Positions 9,134-17,904 are shown, counted from the stretch's first letter. The stretch is 64,000 bases of DNA from Clostridia bacterium (GCA_017618055.1 JAFZVB010000005.1:27139-91138), one strand, 5' to 3'. Numbers and translations: made by a program. Notes: a model not told the origin generated them from the letters alone.

Positions 9134-10366
9134 TTATGCCTCCAATTCTAGAGTAATATCTCCAGTAATCTTACTCTTATCTAAGTCTATATGTTGCATC
9201 TCACCTGGAGCAACTATTTGATATTTCTTTGTTAGTAATACCTCGTCTCCACACTTAACATTAAGTCTTGTGTTTCTATATTCAGCGCCAACTCTGAAGA
9301 ATATTCTAACCTTTCCTTCACCACTATATACAACTTGTGGCAAAGCATATCTTACTCCGTTAATAGCGTTGACATTGTACTTATTTCCTTTGTTATCTAG
9401 CTCTCCAAGAGCATACTTTGCAGCACATGCACCAGCAATCTCAGCTTCTTCTGAAACATTATCTACAAGGTCATGAACATGCAAAACATTACCACAACTG
9501 AATAAGCCATCCATAGATGTCATTCTATACTCGTCTACAACAGCACCAGATGTAATATTACTCATCTTAACATCCATACCGTTAAGTAGATCATTCTCTG
9601 GAATAAGCCCAACACTAAGAAGGAGTGCATCACATTCTACATACTTTTCCTCACTTAAAATAGGCTGCATCTTTTCATCTACAGGAGCGTAGTATAATCC
9701 AGTTAATCTTGGCATACCTTCTACTCTTGTAATTGTATGTGAGAAATGCAATGGGATGTTAAAGTCATTTAAACATTGTACAATGTTACGTTTTAATCCA
9801 CTTGAATAAGGTTGCAATTCTAGTACCAACTTAACCTCAGCACCCTCTAGAGTCATTCTCCTTGCCATAATTAAGCCAATATCACCACTACCGAGAATAA
9901 CTACTTTCTTTCCAACAAGATAACCGTCCATATTGGAAATCTTTTGTGCAGCACCTGCTGTGTATATTCCTGCTGGTCTTGTGCCAGGAAGTGTTATTGC
10001 TCCAGCTGTTCTTTCTCTACAGCCCATAGCAAGTACTATAGCCTTTGCTTCTATATGTACTAAACCTTCCTTAGGACTAAGTACTGTAACAACCTTGTCT
10101 GCGCTTATGCTAAGTACCATAGACTCAAGCATAACCTTTATATCTGTTTGCTCAACTTTTACTTTGAATCTATTTGCATACTCTGGTCCGGTTAATTCTT
10201 CTCCGAAATAATGAAGACCAAAACCATTATGTATGCATTGGTTAAGAATACCACCAAGTCTTACATCTCTTTCTAAGATAACAACAGATGCACCATTCTC
10301 TTTTGCTTTAAGTGCAGCTGCCATTCCTGCAGGACCACCACCAATAACTACAACATCATACTTCAT
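9134..10366 (-). CDS. FAD-dependent NAD(P)-disulfide-oxidoreductase-like protein
   Basis: 410-aa two-dinucleotide-domain flavoprotein. An FAD-binding Rossmann motif VVIGGGPAGMAAALKAKENG is at the N-terminus and a second nucleotide motif (VVILGSGDIGLIMAR) near residues 155-170; the GGILNQCIHNGFGLHYFGEE stretch is typical of this family. The C-terminal ~80 residues are a beta-rich extra domain. Its start lies 2 bp after the GlpA-like gene, with the AGGAGG site inside that gene's last codons. Sits where anaerobic GlpB would sit but is a different type of flavoprotein. Probably passes electrons between the GlpA-like subunit and NAD(P) or another carrier; the substrate is unknown. Confidence 0.85.
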   Translation of the reverse strand: MKYDVVVIGGGPAGMAAALKAKENGASVVILERDVRLGGILNQCIHNGFGLHYFGEELTGPEYANRFKVKVEQTDIKVMLESMVLSISADKVVTVLSPKEGLVHIEAKAIVLAMGCRERTAGAITLPGTRPAGIYTAGAAQKISNMDGYLVGKKVVILGSGDIGLIMARRMTLEGAEVKLVLELQPYSSGLKRNIVQCLNDFNIPLHFSHTITRVEGMPRLTGLYYAPVDEKMQPILSEEKYVECDALLLSVGLIPENDLLNGMDVKMSNITSGAVVDEYRMTSMDGLFSCGNVLHVHDLVDNVSEEAEIAGACAAKYALGELDNKGNKYNVNAINGVRYALPQVVYSGEGKVRIFFRVGAEYRNTRLNVKCGDEVLLTKKYQIVAPGEMQHIDLDKSKITGDITLELEA

Positions 10367-10368
10367 GG

Positions 10369-11793
10369 TTAATCCTCCTTAATCCTAGAGATAGCTATTT
10401 GGCTCTCTCCCATATCTTTCTTTATCTCTGAAATAGTCTTTCCAGTTTCTCTTGCAAGAATTTCTATAACTCTTGTGCCACAGAATCCACCTTGGCATCT
10501 TCCCATGCCAGCTCTTGTTCTACGCTTAACTGCATCTACTGTTGTTGCTGGAAGTGGCGAATGTATTGCTTGAACTATTTCGGCTTCTGTTATTTTTTCA
10601 CATCTACAAACGATTCTGCCCCATGCCTCGTTTTCTTTAATTAAGGCATTGAGTTCGTCATCTTTGAGTTCTAACAATTTCTTTTTCTTTGGCAATTGGA
10701 CTATATCGTCCTTGTATTTTACTTCTTCTTTTTCTTCTAGGAGTTTAATTACATACTTAGCAATTGCTGGAGCTGAAGATAATCCAGGAGAACAAATACC
10801 AAGTATTTGTATGAAGGATGGTACTACGTCTGAATATTCTACAATGAAATCATGTCCAACTATGGTTCTAACACCAGCATAGGTTCTAATTATCTTTCTG
10901 AAGTTAGGTTTGTCATAGGTTAATGCAACATTCTTCTTTATCTCTGCAAAGCCATCTAAAGTGGTTGCAGTATCTCCTTCTGTTGTTGCAACGGATGTTG
11001 GTCCGTATATAACATTACCATCTGCAGTTGGAGCAACTAATATTCCTTTTCCTTTTTCTGTTGGTAATGGGAAGATAACTGTAGAAACAGCTTTTCCTTC
11101 TGTACTATCTAATACAAAATAATCTCCACGTCTAAATTCTGTCTCGTAATGGCAAGCACCAGCAAGATCATTTATTCTTGCAGCACCTGCACCAGCACAG
11201 TTGATAACATACTTTGCTTTGTATATGCCGTTTGTAGACCATACAGTCCATTCTCCGTTATTATATGCAAGTTTGTTAACATTTGCCTCGAGAACAACTT
11301 TAGCGCCGTTTAAAATGGCTCTGTCTGTTGCTGCAATAGTAAGTTTATATGGAGAAACAATACCAGCCTCTGGTGCATATAATGAATACTCTATATCTTT
11401 AGATATATTTGGTTCAATTTTAAGTGTTTTCTCTCTGTCTAGAATTTCAACTTTAACTCCATTCTTAATTCCTTTGTCATAGAGTTCTTGGATTCCTTTT
11501 AAACCTTCTTTTGGAGCAACAACTATAGATCCACATTGCTTTGCTGGAACATGTAATTCTTCTACAAGCTTCCACATTAAAGCATTGCCTTCTACATTAA
11601 ACTTTGCTTTGTTTGTACCTGGAACGCAGTCATAGCCAGCATGTACAATACCACTATTAGCTCTAGATGCTCCAGATGCAACATCATTTTCTTTTTCAAG
11701 TAGTATAGCATTTAAGTTGGTCTTGGCTAATTCATCTAGGATTAATGTTCCTACAACACCACCACCAATAACTATACAATCAACTTTTCCCAT
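10369..11793 (-). CDS. GlpA-like FAD dehydrogenase with BFD-type [2Fe-2S] domain
   Basis: 474-aa FAD-dependent (DAO family) oxidoreductase annotated in relatives as glycerol-3-phosphate dehydrogenase or L-2-hydroxyglutarate oxidase-like. N-terminal dinucleotide motif VIGGGVVGTLILDEL; ASRANSGIVHAGYD substrate/FAD segment. The C-terminus (about 390-460) is a BFD-like iron-sulfur domain with CRCEKITEAEI and GRCQGGFCG cysteine pairs. True GlpA proteins have this layout, but the exact substrate cannot be read from sequence, so no symbol is given. First gene of the dehydrogenase trio; follows ppa by 22 bp. Confidence 0.85.
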   Translation of the reverse strand: MGKVDCIVIGGGVVGTLILDELAKTNLNAILLEKENDVASGASRANSGIVHAGYDCVPGTNKAKFNVEGNALMWKLVEELHVPAKQCGSIVVAPKEGLKGIQELYDKGIKNGVKVEILDREKTLKIEPNISKDIEYSLYAPEAGIVSPYKLTIAATDRAILNGAKVVLEANVNKLAYNNGEWTVWSTNGIYKAKYVINCAGAGAARINDLAGACHYETEFRRGDYFVLDSTEGKAVSTVIFPLPTEKGKGILVAPTADGNVIYGPTSVATTEGDTATTLDGFAEIKKNVALTYDKPNFRKIIRTYAGVRTIVGHDFIVEYSDVVPSFIQILGICSPGLSSAPAIAKYVIKLLEEKEEVKYKDDIVQLPKKKKLLELKDDELNALIKENEAWGRIVCRCEKITEAEIVQAIHSPLPATTVDAVKRRTRAGMGRCQGGFCGTRVIEILARETGKTISEIKKDMGESQIAISRIKED

Positions 11794-11815
11794 ATCTTAT
11801 CCTAAGTAAAAATGA

Positions 11816-12400
11816 TTATTTATCTTTCTTTGGGAACTTAATAGGTTCAACATAATCTACTGGTTTCCCATCTTTGAATCTCTTGTTGTATTCATCGATA
11901 TTATCTTTGATAATAAGCTCTGCAAATTCTCTGTTCTTTACCTTGAATACAGCTGTAACCTTTCCTTCCAATTGCTTATATACTCTAAAGAAGTGTGAGA
12001 ATTCATCCATAATATGTGGAGGAAGTTCAGAGATATCTTTATAAATATTCCATGTTGGATCATTAAATGGTATAGCAATAACTTTGTAGTCCATATCTCC
12101 ACCATCTTGCATTAACATAACGCCAATTGGATAACAACGAACTAGTGCTAAGGATTCTATAGATTCAGAACAAAGAACCAAAACATCTAGTGGGTCTTTA
12201 TCATCTGAATAAGTTCTTGGAATAAATCCGTAGTTTGCTGGATAGTGCGTGGATGTATATAAAACTCTATCCAAAATAATTAAGCCAGTTTCCTTGTCTA
12301 ATTCGTATTTGTTTTTGCTGCCTTTTGAGATTTCAATAACTGCTATGAAATCATCCGGTTTTACTCTGTCTGGGTTGATATCGTGCCAAATAACACTCAT
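11816..12400 (-). CDS. ppa: Inorganic pyrophosphatase (family I)
   Basis: Soluble Mg-dependent pyrophosphatase hydrolysing PPi in the cytoplasm. The signature YSDDKDPLDVLVL carries the metal-binding aspartates; VIEISKGSKNKYELD, YPANYGFIPRTY and FFRVYKQLEGK are the other conserved blocks. 194 aa is slightly longer than the ~175-aa bacterial norm, mainly at the C-terminus. It lies between the M20 peptidase (29 bp gap) and the GlpA-like gene (22 bp gap), with an AGGAG site before the ATG. Confidence 0.95.
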   Translation of the reverse strand: MSVIWHDINPDRVKPDDFIAVIEISKGSKNKYELDKETGLIILDRVLYTSTHYPANYGFIPRTYSDDKDPLDVLVLCSESIESLALVRCYPIGVMLMQDGGDMDYKVIAIPFNDPTWNIYKDISELPPHIMDEFSHFFRVYKQLEGKVTAVFKVKNREFAELIIKDNIDEYNKRFKDGKPVDYVEPIKFPKKDK

Positions 12401-12429
12401 TTTTCTATCTCCTAAAAGTTATTACTTTT

Positions 12430-13767
12430 TTATTTATAAATTTGCATAAAGTACTTAAAGAACTTAACTCCACCGCAAATGGAATCGATGTCAATACTTT
12501 CGTTTGCTGCATGCATTGCTGCTAATTGTTTGAAATCAAAGTAGCAAGGTTCACATCTAAATGCATTAGGACAAATTGTTTGCATAACTCTGCAATCTGT
12601 ACCACCTGTCATTACGTATGGAACTATAGCCATTGGTTTAAAGATTTCTTTCAATGCATCTGTATATAATTTGAATTGTTCTGTTGTTGTATCTATCTCA
12701 GGATTTGCATCTCTTGCAGAAATAACTTCAACTTCACATTCAAACTTTGCTGCTATCTTTGTAAGTTTTTCAATAACATCTTCCTTCTTATCCCAAGGCA
12801 TAAGTCTTAAGTTTGCAATAACATATGCCTCCTGTGGCAATACATTAGGTGCAGCTGATCCACTAGATTGTGTAAATACCATTGTTGTCTTTAACATAGC
12901 ATCTACCATATTACTAATCTTTGGTCCTATGCATTTTATTAAAGCCTTAATTAACCATGTTTGTTTTAAGAGTCCTTTATATGGTTTCTTTGCGCCATCT
13001 GCAAGACCTTTAATTGTTAACATCATGGTCTTAGTTACTTTTCTCTTAAATAATTTATGTTTTGTGCAATATGTTATTAACTTTGCAATTCTTTCAAAAG
13101 GATTGTTTTTCTTTGGTGTGCTAGAATGTCCGCCTGCACTTCTTGCTATGAACTTGATATCTGCATATCCCTTTTCTAAACAACCTAAAAGTGCGATATT
13201 CTTTTCTAAGTATTTTTCTGCAACGCTAGCTCTTGCCATAGCGCCACCCTCGTCTATGACGAGATTTGGTTGAATATTGTGTTCTAAATACCAGTTTTTA
13301 GCATTAACAACACCATCTCCAAATTGTTCTTCACTATCTGAATAACTAAGATATATGTCTTGCTCTGGGACAAATCCTTCTTCCATGAGTTCTTCTGCGG
13401 CCCTCATGGTGATATAAACAGAGTTCTTATCATCTCCTGTTCCACGTCCCCAAATCTTTCCGTCTTCAATAACTCCAGAAAAAGGAGGATATTTCCAATC
13501 TCCACCAACTGCAGGAACAACGTCTTGGTGTCCCATTAAAACTAATGGTTTATCTGAAGATTTACCTTTCCATTTAAGAATAACTACATCCTCTGGAAGT
13601 AATGTAAATTCACAATTCTTCCAAACTAGAGGACATAATTCCTTATATTTTTCTCTCATTGCAGCGAAGTTTTCACTGCCAGATCTTGTTACTGTTGGGA
13701 ATTTAATAATTTCTGAGAATTGCTTTGCATAAAACATCTCGTCATTCTTAAGGTTGAAATCTATCAT
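12430..13767 (-). CDS. M20 family metallopeptidase
   Basis: 445-aa zinc aminoacylase/carboxypeptidase of family M20 (CPS1/ArgE-like). Metal ligands are visible in LVLMGHQDVVPA (His and following Asp), GRGTGDDKNS, the catalytic SEEQFGDGV segment and VIDEGGA. A central dimerisation lid domain follows (HSSTPKKNNPF), and the catalytic domain resumes near TGGTDCRVM. Likely hydrolyses small peptides or N-acyl amino acids; specificity unknown. No signal peptide. First gene of the run ending with DUF1667. Start has a GAGG site 7 nt upstream. Confidence 0.88.
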   Translation of the reverse strand: MIDFNLKNDEMFYAKQFSEIIKFPTVTRSGSENFAAMREKYKELCPLVWKNCEFTLLPEDVVILKWKGKSSDKPLVLMGHQDVVPAVGGDWKYPPFSGVIEDGKIWGRGTGDDKNSVYITMRAAEELMEEGFVPEQDIYLSYSDSEEQFGDGVVNAKNWYLEHNIQPNLVIDEGGAMARASVAEKYLEKNIALLGCLEKGYADIKFIARSAGGHSSTPKKNNPFERIAKLITYCTKHKLFKRKVTKTMMLTIKGLADGAKKPYKGLLKQTWLIKALIKCIGPKISNMVDAMLKTTMVFTQSSGSAAPNVLPQEAYVIANLRLMPWDKKEDVIEKLTKIAAKFECEVEVISARDANPEIDTTTEQFKLYTDALKEIFKPMAIVPYVMTGGTDCRVMQTICPNAFRCEPCYFDFKQLAAMHAANESIDIDSICGGVKFFKYFMQIYK

Positions 13768-13804
13768 TTTAAAACCTCTATAATGTTAAATACTGATATA
13801 AAAT

Positions 13805-13832
13805 ATTATCATAATTATATAATTATAGTCAA
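13805..13832 (-). promoter_or_regulatory. Promoter of the M20-ppa-dehydrogenase run
   Basis: Minus strand: TTGACT, 16 bp, GATAAT, about 40 bp before the M20 start codon. Confidence 0.6.
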
Positions 13833-13863
13833 TATTTGCCCCTCTCAAAACAATAAAATATTC

Positions 13864-13895
13864 TTGCAAATGCACAAATAATATGCTAGTATAAT
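13864..13895 (+). promoter_or_regulatory. Probable promoter of tRNA-Leu
   Basis: A perfect TATAAT at 13890-13895 lies 7 bp before the mature tRNA 5' end. The best -35 (TTGCAA, 13864-13869) is 20 bp away, longer than ideal, so the -35 is uncertain. Confidence 0.5.
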
Positions 13896-13902
13896 AACGC
13901 TT

Positions 13903-13990
13903 GCCGGCGTGGTGAAATTGGCAGACGCGCTGGACTCAAAATCCTGTGGGCTCAAAACCCGTGTCGGTTCGAGTCCGACCGCCGGCACCA
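13903..13990 (+). tRNA. tRNA-Leu (anticodon CAA)
   Basis: Class II tRNA with a 7-bp acceptor stem (GCCGGCG / CGCCGGC), encoded CCA at 13988-13990, a D-arm with AATTGGCAGA, anticodon loop CTCAAAA giving CAA (reads UUG), a long variable arm (GGGCTCAAAACCC) and a T-arm with GGTTCGAGTCC. The mature 3' end faces the accessory region. No second copy of the 3' end was seen at the far side, so there is no direct evidence for integration here. Confidence 0.96.
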
Positions 13991-14000
13991 GCACAAAAAA

Positions 14001-14028
14001 AATACCCTCATTGCGAGGGTATATTTTA
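14001..14028 (+). terminator. Terminator between tRNA-Leu and the WYL regulator
   Basis: Stem TACCCTC (14003-14009) / GAGGGTA (14015-14021), 5-nt loop, preceded by an A-run and followed by TATTTT. Symmetrical enough to serve both the tRNA and the convergent WYL gene. Confidence 0.8.
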
Positions 14029-14041
14029 ATATTTCTGACGT

Positions 14042-15028
14042 TTATTTGTTTTTATACTTTTCATATTGTTGAAAAATTATTTTAGATACTTCATCTTTTA
14101 ACCATTCTGGTTCTAAAACTTCGCAATCTGTTCCAAATCCTAAAACAAACTTAATGGTATTATAACGATAATGCATGTCGCATTCTAATATTGTTGTATC
14201 TTTGTCTATAGGTGTAACAATTTGATTCTGTCCATAAATATATTCCTTAATATACATAGCAGGTCTTCCTGTGAATTTAAGCTTGATATGCACCCATTCT
14301 CCTGCTATTTTTTCATCATTTGAAGATGTCCAATCTGTGCCACCCTTTAAACCTTCTTCATCAATGTATTCCCTTTCATTATAATAAATTGGTATACGAA
14401 ATTTATCATTCTGTATTTCTAAACTTTCTATTCTATTTAATTTAAAATACAACACCTTTTGCATAGTTTCACAAAATGCCAATACAAACCATGCATTATT
14501 ATAAATAAATAATTTATAAGGACGAATAATCCTTTCACGAACAACGTTGTCATTTGATAAAAAGGCTATCTTCAATTTCGTCCTAGAATTAATACAATCC
14601 TCTATTATTTGATACCTTTTATTTATCTCATCAACAGGCATAGATAGTGTTACACCTGGTATAATAAAAGTTGGTTGAGGAGGAGGCAATTCTTCAATTG
14701 AGGAAAGTACTTTTGAAATTGAGGTTTGATAGAGTTTTGTATCTATCAAACTTCCTCTAGCTACTAAATGATCTACACTTATTTGTAGTATTTTCTTTTC
14801 CTCGTCTGTTAATTTCAGACTAGGCATTGTTCCCGAACGATCTAGTTTATACCCACCATATTTGCCAGGAATACTAATTATATAATAGCCTGCTTCTTCA
14901 AGTTCTTTTTTATATTCAATAACATTTCGTGGGTATGTTTCTAAAAGGTCTGCCAATTCTGAAATCTTATACACGCGACCAGATTTTAAAATCTGAAGCA
15001 TTAGAATACACATCGCAGCTTTTCCCAT
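14042..15028 (-). CDS. HTH-WYL domain transcriptional regulator
   Basis: 328-aa YafY/PafC-type regulator. An N-terminal winged HTH (SELADLLETYPRNVIEYKKEL, about residues 18-60) is followed by a linker and a WYL domain (IRPYKLFIYNNAWFVLAFCE, about 165-190; the WYL triad reads AWFV here) and a C-terminal WCX-like extension (EWVHIKLKFTG ... VLGFGTDCEVLEP). WYL domains sense ligands such as nucleotides, and such regulators often sit beside defence or DNA-damage systems. The ATG at 15028 is chosen over a TTG at 15034 because GGAG lies 8 nt before the ATG. It is 74 bp downstream of the 46-aa ORF, with a TATAAT at 15060-15065, so it may have its own promoter or be the last gene of the accessory operon. 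Confidence 0.85.
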   Translation of the reverse strand: MGKAAMCILMLQILKSGRVYKISELADLLETYPRNVIEYKKELEEAGYYIISIPGKYGGYKLDRSGTMPSLKLTDEEKKILQISVDHLVARGSLIDTKLYQTSISKVLSSIEELPPPQPTFIIPGVTLSMPVDEINKRYQIIEDCINSRTKLKIAFLSNDNVVRERIIRPYKLFIYNNAWFVLAFCETMQKVLYFKLNRIESLEIQNDKFRIPIYYNEREYIDEEGLKGGTDWTSSNDEKIAGEWVHIKLKFTGRPAMYIKEYIYGQNQIVTPIDKDTTILECDMHYRYNTIKFVLGFGTDCEVLEPEWLKDEVSKIIFQQYEKYKNK

Positions 15029-15102
15029 AAACAATTCTCCATAATAATCATTTTAAATTATTATAGCAATTAATCATTTATTTTTCTATATATCTAAAAT
15101 AA

Positions 15103-15243
15103 CTATTTTCTCTTGATGCCTGTATCGCTTCTCTTAGCGTGCCACTGTCCATTCAAGTTTCTGGAACGATTCATTCCAGCTGTAGGACCAGTCTTCACTA
15201 CAGGACCATGAGTATATCTAGGTGAAATTCCAAATATTCTCAT
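15103..15243 (-). CDS. Small basic protein (46 aa), unrecognised
   Basis: A 46-codon frame starting ATG at 15243 with a perfect AGGAGG site 7 nt upstream, 12 bp after the HEPN-like gene, ending TAG at 15103. The product begins MRIFGISPRYTHGPVV and ends KRSDTGIKRK; it is rich in Arg/Lys/Gly/Ser, without hydrophobic segment. Position, spacing and ribosome site match the rest of the operon, so I consider it real. No family recognised; it could be a short regulator or inhibitor of the preceding gene product. Confidence 0.6.
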   Translation of the reverse strand: MRIFGISPRYTHGPVVKTGPTAGMNRSRNLNGQWHAKRSDTGIKRK

Positions 15244-15255
15244 ACTCTTACCTCC

Positions 15256-15744
15256 TTATTTATTTTTTGGTTTTTTAGATGGGATAGAATACATCTTTCT
15301 CATGTAATCTCCCCAAGGATCGTATACGGGTTTACCAGATGGAGTAGGCATCCCATACTTATAATGCATATAGTCGTTCCAATCAAAATTATTAATTGAT
15401 GGTGTGTTATTAGTTATTGGTGTTGGTTTTGCTTGATGTGGGACACGCTGTCTTACTCCCTGTCTCTTCTTTGGTGTAAAATAACTACTTGTTGCCCTCA
15501 TTATTTCAAGGTACCTTTGAACTTTTTGTACATCAATTGGAGTAATTTGAATTACACCTGCTAGGCCATGGCAAACATCATCTCTCTTAGTTATCAATGC
15601 CTTTAGTTCATCCCTTTCATTTATAGTAAGAACACCTCTATTAAAAGCTTGATCTGCCCATTCTTTACCACATCTCCTAATAATACTTTGAGCAAGATTA
15701 TTAATACGATTTACTATATTAACAAAATCATTCTGTTCGTTCAT
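15256..15744 (-). CDS. Putative HEPN-domain protein
   Basis: 162 aa. The N-terminal ~95 residues are helical and end with ERDELKALITKRDDVCHG followed by a helix (DVQKVQRYLEIM): the Rx4H arrangement (RDDVCH, about residues 54-59) followed by Gly is the signature of HEPN domains, many of which are metal-independent RNases. The remainder is a Lys/Pro/Asn-rich tail with Trp/Tyr-containing stretches (FDWNDYMHYKYGMPTP), probably disordered or interaction-mediating. The canonical Asn after Arg is Asp here. Inferred to be a possible effector of the operon; it might instead be a non-catalytic HEPN adaptor. Start has AAGGAG 6 nt upstream. Confidence 0.5.
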   Translation of the reverse strand: MNEQNDFVNIVNRINNLAQSIIRRCGKEWADQAFNRGVLTINERDELKALITKRDDVCHGLAGVIQITPIDVQKVQRYLEIMRATSSYFTPKKRQGVRQRVPHQAKPTPITNNTPSINNFDWNDYMHYKYGMPTPSGKPVYDPWGDYMRKMYSIPSKKPKNK

Positions 15745-15761
15745 AAGCTTCTCCTTTTTTG

Positions 15762-17093
15762 TTATACAAAAACAAATTTATCAATAAAACAATAAATTAT
15801 TAACAATACTATATTTACTATTGTTGCGCCAAATCCAACCGCTGTTGGCATATCCATATCATCTAAGTAGGAAGAACTTATTGCCATTCCTACAATAGAT
15901 GCAGGAGCTAACCAGTAGCATATAATTCTATAATCATTCTTAAGTGTAAATGCCAAAATATAGTTTAGTATCATGACTACTATTAAAATAATCGTTGTAG
16001 TTGTAGATGACTCAAGTGTAAACAAGTCATCCATTTGGTAACATATAAATAATGTACATATTGCTATAACTACAATTAAGCAAAAACTGATAACACATTG
16101 TTCACCAACATAAGATAAGTTAGTTGGTGCGAATATACCATTAACATACAATGCAAAGAATATTAGAAGTATTATATTGCATATAAAAGTTATAATTGTA
16201 ACAGCAATATATGTATCAACACACTCATACATTCCATAGAAGAAAAATGCTACTAAAGCAACAAATATATATGAAAACATCCAATAACAAATTGTGCTAT
16301 ATTTGTCTTTCAATATAAATGCTAGTGTGAAATTGAGCATTGCAATAACTGCAACATCAATAGGATATGATTCTCCTTCATCATCTGCGTTATAGCATAA
16401 TGCAAATATTCCACCAAGTAATATAAGTCCACCAATGCTACCAATAATATGTTGCCATTGATACCATTGTATACGCTTTCCAAATACTGCTAGAAGAACA
16501 ACTGCTACAATTACTACTGCGATTCCAATAATCCATGGCATTATAGTGAACGAATCTACACTACTTGTACTTGGACTACTAGAAGTCTGTGTTGTTTGAG
16601 TTACAGTTGTTGTATTATTTGTAGGTGCACTTGCCTGTGCAGGTGCTTGTTGTGCTACTGGATTTGTAGGCGCACTAGCCTTTTCATGCGTTTGCTGTAC
16701 TACCGGCTTTGGTGTTGCTTTCTTATGCTCTGGTGGTTTCTTAACTTGTTGTGGTTTAGCTTTGACTTTATTCCCCGGATAATAACATCTGCCTTCACAT
16801 TGAATTATCTCTAATACAATATTAACTAAGGACATGTACTTCTTATAGTCAACTTTGTCTGATACTTTTTCATATTGGCTTACTATTATGGATGTATCGT
16901 TATCATTTTCAATAATAGTCTTAAAGAATGAAACTTCCTTATCCATATTAAAGAATAAACTAGCTTTCTTCTTTTCAACAAAACTGTTGCCTATTAAATC
17001 TGAGACACACCCAAATAGTACCAAAGGATCATATAGTTTGTTCATAGTTCTCTTAGATCTATAAACTTTAGCCAATGCTTCCTTAAATTCCAT
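15762..17093 (-). CDS. Multi-pass membrane protein with N-terminal helical domain and Thr/Pro linker
   Basis: 443 aa, no named family. Residues 1-105 form a soluble helical domain; ~108-178 are a low-complexity Lys/Pro then Ala/Pro/Gln/Thr/Ser linker; from ~183 to the end there are about eight to nine hydrophobic segments. Two stretches of the membrane region are related to each other (ILNYILAFTLKNDYRIICYW near the end versus MLNFTLAFILKDKYSTICYW about 130 residues earlier), so the region is an internal duplication. As the only multi-pass protein in the operon it is the obvious membrane sensor or pore candidate. The start follows a GGAG site 7 nt upstream; it lies 9 bp downstream of the PP2C gene. 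Confidence 0.7.
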   Translation of the reverse strand: MEFKEALAKVYRSKRTMNKLYDPLVLFGCVSDLIGNSFVEKKKASLFFNMDKEVSFFKTIIENDNDTSIIVSQYEKVSDKVDYKKYMSLVNIVLEIIQCEGRCYYPGNKVKAKPQQVKKPPEHKKATPKPVVQQTHEKASAPTNPVAQQAPAQASAPTNNTTTVTQTTQTSSSPSTSSVDSFTIMPWIIGIAVVIVAVVLLAVFGKRIQWYQWQHIIGSIGGLILLGGIFALCYNADDEGESYPIDVAVIAMLNFTLAFILKDKYSTICYWMFSYIFVALVAFFFYGMYECVDTYIAVTIITFICNIILLIFFALYVNGIFAPTNLSYVGEQCVISFCLIVVIAICTLFICYQMDDLFTLESSTTTTIILIVVMILNYILAFTLKNDYRIICYWLAPASIVGMAISSSYLDDMDMPTAVGFGATIVNIVLLIIYCFIDKFVFV

Positions 17094-17102
17094 CAGACAC
17101 TC

Positions 17103-17903
17103 CTATTTATCAATAGATAATATCCCCAAAGAAACATCATCACCGATGCCTAATGTTAACCCAAGATCCGTTATAAACTGATCTATCTTCTCTCGGTTAC
17201 CTTCCTTGAATAATTTGAGTACAGGGAAAATAAAACTCTTAGAAAAGTTATCTAGGTTCTGATATGGGTTCACAACACCATCTGTGCAAAGGAAGATTGT
17301 ACTAAAGTCACTTAAATCATAGATTTCCGCATTCAAATGTTTAAACGCATCTTCCTGGCACATCGAATAAGTGATATTAGCAACGGTTTCTTCGTCATCT
17401 TCAAATAAGATTGGTGTTACATTGCCTCTCTTGATGCCGAACAATCCACCATCTCCTAAAGAGACACATAAGATTCTATTCCCTAATACCATTACGGCAT
17501 TTAGTGTTGTACCATATGCTATTGTTGGATTAACTTTTAATCTAAATTGCTTGTCTTCATTGAGATGTGCAACTTCCTTAATTGATATAGGATGCTTGGA
17601 TAAATCCTGTTCAACGAGCTTATTCCATTCGCACATAATCTCCAGTTTGATTCTATTGATGAAATCAGCCTTTTCCACTCTATACAACAATAGGTGGTGC
17701 TTCTCTTTCAATACATTCATAACTGCATCACAAGCAAACTTGCTTCCTCTGTCGCTTCTAACATAGATCTCCCCACCATGCCCATCGCAAACAGCCATTA
17801 TGGTCCTTTGCTCATCATGGTACACTTCGGAGAAATCTTGGCATACAATATCGTTCTTAACATGAGAGCGTCCTATTGCTGTCTTAACAAAATAATCAAT
17901 CAT
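17103..17903 (-). CDS. PP2C-type protein phosphatase (TerY-P triad)
   Basis: 266-aa PPM/PP2C Ser/Thr phosphatase. The metal-binding and catalytic blocks are present in order: CDGHGG (39-44), YGTTLNA (130-136), CVSLGDGG (146-153), CTDGVV (206-211) and IGDDVSLG (253-260). No transmembrane or extra domain. The start codon is 1 bp after the vWA stop, and its ribosome site (GGGAG) lies within the last codons of that gene. In TerY-P systems a vWA protein, a PP2C and a kinase work as one phosphorylation switch; the same trio is contiguous here, so this enzyme likely reverses the neighbouring kinase. Confidence 0.9.
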   Translation of the reverse strand: MIDYFVKTAIGRSHVKNDIVCQDFSEVYHDEQRTIMAVCDGHGGEIYVRSDRGSKFACDAVMNVLKEKHHLLLYRVEKADFINRIKLEIMCEWNKLVEQDLSKHPISIKEVAHLNEDKQFRLKVNPTIAYGTTLNAVMVLGNRILCVSLGDGGLFGIKRGNVTPILFEDDEETVANITYSMCQEDAFKHLNAEIYDLSDFSTIFLCTDGVVNPYQNLDNFSKSFIFPVLKLFKEGNREKIDQFITDLGLTLGIGDDVSLGILSIDK

Positions 17904-17904
17904 A

